Assembly (NCBI GenBank): GCA_016490735.1
Contig: JAEMWC010000053.1
Span: 687,501 to 751,500, forward strand
DNA length: 64,000 bases
Direction of reading: 5' to 3'
Origin: Pachyseris speciosa
Lineage: Eukaryota > Cnidaria > Anthozoa > Scleractinia > Pachyseridae
In this document: piece by piece, positions 58,609-64,000 of the stretch
How positions within the stretch are numbered: position 1 is the first letter of the stretch
Layout of the letters: every line of letters begins with the position of its first letter
The notes under the pieces: model-generated
What the model was told of the DNA's origin: nothing
The model's input: the letters and a program-made list of their open reading frames with translations, nothing else
Databases searched by the model: none
Made by a program: the position numbers and the translations under genes

Positions 58609-59306
58609 CCCGGCATAGTCAATCGAACCCAATCTAACTGAATTTCAATCGAACTCAATCCATGGATTGAATTCTTTTGAGTTCGGGAATCGAACGAAAT
58701 GGAACTCACACAAAAATTCTGGCAATCGAACACAGTCGAACGTTTGATTTCCGAATTCTTAATTGTTGTAAAACTGTTGTTTAAAACATGATCAATAACA
58801 AGTTTTTGGAGACTCGAGTTACTTCAGTATAACACGTCGTAACGTGCAGAAATCCCGTTATTGAAGGTCCGAAAACACAAGATCCGTTCAAATTTGCTCT
58901 TTTTACTGCCATGGAAGAGTCAGTAAAAGAGAACGCAAAAACCTGGTTTTCGAAGGGTTTTGATAAGTTACCATAGTTTATGAGAGCCTGCGTGCGGTAA
59001 CCAAGCGGGCGGTCAGACCATATAACGTATGACTTTTGTTCCAGCGAATTTATTCACCGAGCAGAATCGAACGCAGTCCATTAGACTGTGTTCCATTAAG
59101 TTCAGTTGTTGAACTCAATCGAACAAAATCTAATGAATTAAGTTCGATTGAGTTTTATTTGTTCGATTGGTTCGGAAATCGAACTCACACAAAGTTCGGT
59201 GTTCGATTTCGTTAGATTGCCGAATTCAATCTAGCTCAATCCGCGAATTGGGTTCGATTGGGTTCGATTGAGTTCGTTTTCCGAACGTTCGATTCACTAT
59301 GCTGGG
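58609..59306. mobile_element. MITE-like element with GAACTCAATCGAAC-iterated interior
   Basis: Left CCCGGCATAGTCAATCGAAC, right inverse TCCCAGCATAGTGAATCGAA. Near both ends the sequence is made of GAACTCAATC / GATTGAGTTC words; the middle is unique. About 700 bp. Confidence 0.75.
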
Positions 59307-59739
59307 ATGCGGAAACTACTATGGCTTCGATCACACCTTTTTTAATCTCATCTCACCAAATATGCAATAAGCAGGTTTCCTCTTTGGTTTGGATCGTTCT
59401 ATCTGGTCGGCAATCAAATTTTTGAAAAGTTGAGTTTTACGCCCTTTGGTTCGACGAATAATTAATGTGCCAAATGACAAAAGAAAACTTGCGGAATGAG
59501 TAAATGAAGGTGTTAAAAGCTGCAAAATTATTTTTCGGGAACAGTAAAGAAATAGTTAAAGGTAGAGAAATCCCGTAATTCCAATTAGCGATCTAGCCTT
59601 GTTTTGGCATTTCTCGCGGGAAGCTTCACTTGGGATCTCGAATTGCATATCTTGTTTACATCAAAATTCGAACCAACTTCCAGTGGGTGTTTGTCTGGGG
59701 AGGGGGGGCGGGGTGAGGGGGGAGTCCTCGGTTGTCCTC

Positions 59740-59870
59740 TAATTGTCGGCAGTATTACAGCTTTGACAGCACCTTCGATGAGGTGTGAAATCCGTGCAAA
59801 TCTTTGGAGGGCAATTGTTTTTGCGTGTATCCCTTCCAGTAGAACGAATTAATCTTCATGTAGATTTATC
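59740..59870 (+). repeat. Dispersed repeat copy
   Basis: Matches minus-strand 13180-13310 (CCTTCGATGAGGTGTGAAA, CTTGGAGG-like centre, TTCCAGTAGAACGAATTAAT). Element type unknown. Confidence 0.55.
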
Positions 59871-59986
59871 GGATTTTAACGAAATTTGACAAAATGACAA
59901 TCAAATCAAATTTATTGAAGCTCGATAGCGTGGGGGAGTGGTTGCCCAATCTCCCGAGCCGGGTACTTATGTCGGTTTTAAACGCC

Positions 59987-60009
<23 letters not shown>

Positions 60010-60017
<8 letters not shown>

Positions 60018-60030
60018 GTGTTAGTACCCG

Positions 60031-60071
<41 letters not shown>

Positions 60072-60171
60072 TTCGATCCAGATATGAAGCCGAGTCCGGG
60101 AATCGAACCCGGGCCACATTTGTGGAAGGCGAGTGCTCTTACCACTGCGCCATCCCTGCTACCCAGCCTAA
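60010..60171 (-). mobile_element. tRNA-derived SINE (same family as 38126-38370)
   Basis: Minus strand GGGATGGCGCAGTGGTAAGA, GCCCGGGTTCGATTCCCGGA, GGTTCTCTTCTCTGCTCCGA, GAGGTTTTTCTCCGGGTAC. The head is complete; the tail after CCGGGTAC is missing. Confidence 0.85.
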
Positions 60172-60236
60172 CACGCTTTGTTAGAAATTATTTCCTTTAT
60201 GGTAGAGTCCAGTTTGTTTAAATGTACGGAGTAACG

Positions 60237-60242
60237 CAATCG

Positions 60243-60274
<32 letters not shown>

Positions 60275-60936
60275 TTTATTTATACACGGTTGAAATACAA
60301 ACACCAGACTGGGTTGAGTTGCTCGAAGCATGGTTAGTGCATTGGAAAAGATGTATTAAAACCTATAATGAAAACGTAAAGTTTGTGGGATGTGGCTGGA
60401 GTGACAAGGATACTTCACAAATTAATGTTATCAAGTAAGCTGAAGCCACTCTAAGGGCACTAAGGCCACAAGGTAGCGGGCATTACCCCTAACAAGACCG
60501 AAACAGCTGTCCATGGCTGCTAATGCTTGGGCTCAATCTTTGTTTTGGTAGATTTAAGGGGTAATGCCCGCTAACTTGTGGCCTTAGTGCCCTTAGAGTG
60601 GCTTCAGCTTACTTGATCACATTAATTTGTGAAGTATCCTTATTACAACCTATAGGTTATCATGGTATTTAACCCGGCTAGCGCTAACAATGTTTCGAGC
60701 AACTGGGCAGGAATCTAACATGTCACTAGCAATTCTAATAAAATATTAATAGCTAAAAGAAGAAAATTAAATCCTTTTTTCATGAATGTCGTGTATGAAT
60801 TAGTTAGCAAACGTTGAAAATTAGTTAAAGACGTTGCTTGTCCCTCATCAGAGGGCAGACTGTTCCAGAGAACCGTGCCGCTATAACTAAAGCTTATTTT
60901 TCTCGCCTGAACGCCTGCGTTCACCAACCAAAACAA
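60237..60936 (-). mobile_element. LINE 3' end with (GATGAT)n tail, carrying a foldback insertion
   Basis: Minus strand: ARKISFSYSGTVLWNSLPSD, then ATSLTNFQRLLTNSYTT at 60910-60790 is the end of a LINE RT protein; the 3' region ends TATAAATAAAG and (ATG)n at 60273-60241. The foldback at 60406-60641 sits inside. Confidence 0.7.
60406..60641. mobile_element. Foldback element with 85-bp arms
   Basis: 60406-60490 and 60557-60641 are near-perfect reverse complements around a 66-base loop. Non-coding; inserted in or part of the LINE 3' region. Confidence 0.8.
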
Positions 60937-60963
60937 AAGTTATAGTTATCTTCACTCTCTATA

Positions 60964-60970
60964 TTTTATT
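60964..60970 (-). terminator. Poly(A) signal of gene D
   Basis: AATAAA on the minus strand about 255 bases after the stop at 61224. Confidence 0.4.
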
Positions 60971-61223
60971 AGCTTTCCAGTGATATACAGTTTTGTTTAT
61001 CTTTAAGAACAACGCACACAGGAGTGATTTTCCGAACGGCATCCCTGAAGGTTTGCAGTGACTTTAAACTGAAAGGCGTGATTGCAAACACTGCATCTTG
61101 GTACTGGGTTATGTAAGACTCTTGTTGCCATTAATTTACATGTATGAAAAGGCAGTGAGTGGCGGAGTGACTCTGAGGGCCATTTGAGCTACCTTAGGTA
61201 ACCTCACAGAAATCTCTTCATGT

Positions 61224-61487
61224 CTACTTACCATTCCCACAGTAAGCTTTGGAGCATCCGTTAGTGGAGTCAGGTAGGTTGTATACAAAGAACCTTCCAC
61301 AGTTACGAACTGTAATGCTAAGCGATGAACTGCAGCAGTACTTATCATTGAAGCACACTGTAGCCGACGTTATTCCGTCTTCTACTTTCGGTAGTGTTCC
61401 ATTAAACCAGCCAGGCTGACTCGTTCCACAGCGACCGTAGCGTACGCAGCTGTCGGCCATCGCTGTTCCGGCATCATTTTCAAATCT
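61224..61487 (-). CDS. Gene D terminal exon: second half of a D8C domain
   Basis: Acceptor tttgttacag; the first base completes an Arg codon, so the exon starts in phase 2, exactly inside the WYRF motif of the domain. FENDAGTAMADSCVRYGRCG, PGWFNGTLPKVEDG, ATVCFNDKYCC, LSITVRNCGRFFVYNL, CSKAYCGNGK, then TAG. The N-terminal half, a WSC-like domain and leader were not found up to 64000 and may lie beyond. The sequence G|GTAAGTAG at the end could serve as a donor instead of a stop. Confidence 0.85.
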   Translation of the reverse strand, partial: RFENDAGTAMADSCVRYGRCGTSQPGWFNGTLPKVEDGITSATVCFNDKYCCSSSLSITVRNCGRFFVYNLPDSTNGCSKAYCGNGK

Positions 61488-61544
61488 GTAACAAATAATG
61501 GTATAGAATATAAAATAGGCCTACTTCCTAATGTATTCAAAGAA

Positions 61545-62057
61545 ATGTTTTTAATGACAAATCAAGCTCATTTCTATAATACCAGAAATTCAAACACTTT
61601 CTACTTATTTCCCGCACGAACAAATATAAGGCTTTTTTGTATAAGATTTCAGGGTCCTAAATTTTTCAATTCATTAAATATCAATATAAAAAGTGCTGCT
61701 ACAATTTCTCTTTTTAAAACCAGATTGAAAACATTTCTTCTCAGCTGATTTACAACCTGTAAATAATACTTGTTTTCTGCTGCTTTTTGTATGTTTTGTT
61801 TTGCTTGCTTTTTTATCCTAACTATCTTTCAGTATGATTTCGCCGCCCATTTATTCTTTATATTTAGTCTTAGGTTAATGAGGGAGCTCATATAATAAGC
61901 CCCTAGGTTTCAATGTGAGCCTCCTCGCCAGGAAAATACCTTTAATTCATTTTCTTACAATTTACGTCTCTTTATCTCTAATTTTCGTAGTATTGAATAT
62001 CTGTATGTATTTATTATTTATTTTTTTCTGGCAAATAAACAAACTGAAACTGAAACG
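61545..62057 (+). mobile_element. LINE 3' end
   Basis: HFYNTRNSNTFYLFPARTNI, FQGPKFFNSL, FKTRLKTFLLS and TGA: the terminal RT segment of a LINE; the 3' region runs to TCTGGCAAATAAACAAACTG and a short (AAACTG)n tail at 62057. Confidence 0.8.
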
Positions 62058-62359
62058 TCATTCGGTGCCAGAGGTTTACTTACGCGCGCTGTGATTGGTC
62101 AATTTTGCAGGACGTATAGACCGATATCACATTTCTGATGAAAAATAGATTTTGCCCGTCCAGACTCGTCATCAGGATGAGTTCTAGCTCCCATTGGATT
62201 AAGATCCTTTGTGTTTGCTCGTTTTGTGGACGAGGCTGGACGGGCAAATCTATTGTTCACAACAAGCGTGATATTAGTCTATTCTACCGTACGGCGCGCT
62301 TGACTTCAACTAGTTTTCTTTCCAGCGCGCCGGATTAACCTCAGAAATATAATAACTCT

Positions 62360-62474
62360 CAAATCAAATGAAGAATGATCCTCGCAGTTGTGAACGCAAT
62401 TTATGCAATTGCCTGAAAAAAATTCAGGACTTCAACGGGGTTCGAACCCATGACCTGGCGATTACCGGTGCGAT

Positions 62475-62515
<41 letters not shown>

Positions 62516-62555
62516 AGGTCAATTGTGGGTTCATATGTTCCCGTGAAAGAAATGA
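62360..62555 (-). mobile_element. tRNA-derived SINE with upstream leader
   Basis: Within it, 62427-62500 is 74 bases long and keeps the tRNA acceptor pairing (GGCTTCA with TGAAGTC), D-arm and T-arm (ATGGGTTCGAACCCCGT), but the anticodon stem does not pair, so not a working tRNA. Leader at 62501-62555 and tail (GCAATTGCATAAATTGCG, GAGGATCATTCTTCATTTG) match the copy at 54000-54200. Confidence 0.8.
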
Positions 62556-62558
62556 GTG

Positions 62559-63000
62559 CGGGAAACATCGGGAATAGAGGGAAAACAAAACTAACTAGTA
62601 ATAATAACTCTCTTACTAACCTCGTTTTCTCGGTCCGTAGGGTAAATTAAGGATCCTCGTTTTTCCCATTAATTCATGGCCCGCGCGCTTCGCGCTTGGG
62701 CCATAAATCAACGGGAAAAATCTCGGTCCGTAACTTACAGTACGGACCTCGATCTCCGTTAGTAAGAGGTATTTATTAGGCACTGGTGTCACTATCTCAA
62801 TTTTGATTGACTAAAAATACACAGCTAATTACTGACCATTACTACTAGCAACGTTTTCATTACGTCATACCTACAGACAATAGTTTTTATACATGTACAA
62901 GTGACGTCATACCTACGGATAATATACACTTAACGTATGGTCCCGAGGGAAAGACGTCTCGGGAAACATCGGGAATAGAGGGAAAACAAAACTAACTAGT
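62559..63000. repeat. 41-bp exact direct repeat bounding a MITE
   Basis: 62559-62599 and 62960-63000 are the same (CGGGAAACATCGGGAATAGA through ACTAACTAGT). Confidence 0.9.
62609..62768. mobile_element. MITE with CTCTTACTAACCTCG ends
   Basis: Inverted ends CTCTTACTAAC and GTTAGTAAGAG, CGGTCCGTA inside both arms and a GC-rich palindromic centre (GCGCGCTTCGCGCTTGGGCC). About 160 bp. Confidence 0.7.
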
Positions 63001-63165
63001 TTCTCGAGGGACCATACATTAAATGCTTTGTTATATACCTGGACTTTCTCCTTCAACAATAACAGCAAAACGAATAAACGTACAAACAAACAAAGACGGC
63101 TCTACAAGAACACGCCTTTAGTCACAAGCCTGCTGGATGAATAATTCACGAATGCTTCAAAGTAC

Positions 63166-63280
63166 CTGAAAATGTAGAATATGCTCTTCTCGTACTTTCC
63201 GAATCTTTTACTTCCATTAGATGCTGAATTTCTTCAGCTGATAATCGAGATAAACGTTTCCTCTTAGCCTCAGGTTTCAT
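63166..63280 (-). pseudogene. N-terminal fragment of a probable Crypton/DUF3504-type ORF
   Basis: MKPEAKRKRLSRLSAEEIQH, then LMEVKDSESTRRAYSTFS recalls the start of cnidarian tyrosine-recombinase-related (DUF3504, ZMYM/KIAA1958-like) multicopy ORFs. The frame closes soon after, and one more G would extend it briefly (LKAFVNYSSSRL). The recombinase domain is not present on this side. Either a first exon (FSG|GTACTT donor) or a cut relic. Confidence 0.4.
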
Positions 63281-64000
63281 GACGTTTGTATTATCGTTGA
63301 TGTAAACTGAAAACTAGCAGTATTCTCAGGTCCGCCCTCGTCAATCAAGCTGACGTGACCGTGCTGAAGACCATGCCACTTTTAGGTCATGTACTGACTT
63401 TTATCCGGCGCAGGTGCACGTGACCAAGAATCAACCGATCACGGGGCTCGTTTTGTTGAGTGAAAGTTTTGGTATATTACAATAGGATTTATTCATGCAG
63501 AAGTGACGTCATTTCGCAGACAACAGTTTTACACACGCTAGAAAAACGTTTGTTTTGCTGAAGCTTTCACTGAGTTGTATTGCAGAAAGTTTTACCAAAA
63601 TTGGTCTGCGTTCAGTCAAAAGTTTAATTTTAAGTTTTAAAACATGTCTTAGAGCGGGTTTTTGTAAAATTTTAGGTTGTAGGCTTACAAATAAAATTGT
63701 TTACAAGTTGGCGTAACATGTTTAGTTTCTCTTGTTTTTAAAGACGCTCAAGTTTATGCATAACGAAACAATTATTGAATTCGGTTTTTGCGTCATAGCG
63801 AAATTATCATGACCTCAGTTTGTGTTATCCGCCTCAGCCTTCGGCTTCGGCAGATAACACAAACATCTGCCATGATAATTCTCACTATCACGCTCAGCCT
63901 CATCCAATAATTGTTAATTAACCTCATGGCAAAAGTGCACTTTGAACGAATGTTGGAATGGCATAGCTGGTTAGAACATTACCATCCGTGGCTTAGTTTG
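63281..64000. other. Window edge, nothing recognised
   Basis: A hairpin (GTTTGTGTTATC ... GATAACACAAAC) lies near 63819-63865, perhaps a small foldback. No gene identified; N-terminal exons of gene D were looked for here and not found. Confidence 0.45.

Noticed and set aside
59894..60184. A 96-codon plus-strand open frame
   Set aside because: It is the antisense of the tRNA-derived SINE at 60010-60171; the same peptide-like pattern appears opposite the SINE at 38126.
62427..62500. Possible functional tRNA gene (74 bases, good acceptor pairing)
   Set aside because: The anticodon stem does not pair and the sequence is embedded in a repeated element with a second copy at 54 kb.

Overview
The window is nuclear DNA of an animal and not of a bacterium: coding sequence is cut into short exons with GT/AG introns, most of them in phase 1, spread through AT-rich DNA full of transposon relics and microsatellites. 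The repeat content (LINE 3' ends with simple tails, tRNA-derived SINEs, many small inverted-repeat elements), the multicopy relic ORFs and the secreted cysteine-rich domain genes point to an anthozoan cnidarian, probably a stony coral. The species cannot be named from the sequence alone.

The core of the window is a cluster of at least five related secreted-protein genes. Gene A (+, 6361-21266) has a signal-peptide exon, seven tandem exons each encoding one ~96-residue WSC-like cysteine domain, nine intact calcium-binding EGF exons (plus two decayed ones) and a short terminal exon. Gene P (+, 32472-39196) has a signal peptide, one WSC-like domain and two SRCR domains, and is broken by two stop codons and at least three frameshifts. 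Gene B (-, 45977-40296) is intact: signal peptide, one WSC-like domain split over two exons, and a C-terminal D8C domain of the uromodulin/GP2/OIT3 type, 244 residues. Gene C (-, 55488-53373) has the same architecture with one frameshift in the D8C exon. Gene D (-, ends 61224) shows only the last half of a D8C domain. Signal peptide exon, phase-1 boundaries and the WSC-like domain tie A, P, B and C together as duplicates that diversified by swapping C-terminal modules (EGF, SRCR, D8C). All are predicted extracellular; by family analogy they may bind glycans or other surface ligands, but no ligand can be read from the sequence.

Region by region: 1-2040 is a decayed multicopy cnidarian ORF; 2041-6360 is intergenic with one inverted-repeat element; 6361-21550 is gene A, with MITEs in its introns; 21550-32470 is repeat-rich (a second multicopy ORF relic at 24.8-25.5 kb, a 9-bp-TSD element at 27.1 kb, a TTAA-flanked 1-kb element at 29-30 kb, about 1.1 kb of compound tetranucleotide repeats with a LINE fragment at 30.5-31.6 kb); 32470-39420 is pseudogene P; 39360-45980 is gene B with a possible alternative terminal exon and nested LINEs in its introns; 46-53 kb is mostly empty; 53.1-55.5 kb is gene C; 55.5-61 kb holds a tandemly duplicated small ORF, several MITEs and a LINE end; 60.9-61.5 kb is gene D; 61.5-64 kb holds LINE, SINE and MITE pieces and an N-terminal fragment of a probable Crypton/DUF3504-like ORF.

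Limits: no database search or RNA evidence was available. Exon borders were placed by hand from splice consensus, phase and domain alignment among the paralogues, and several single-base lesions could be assembly errors.
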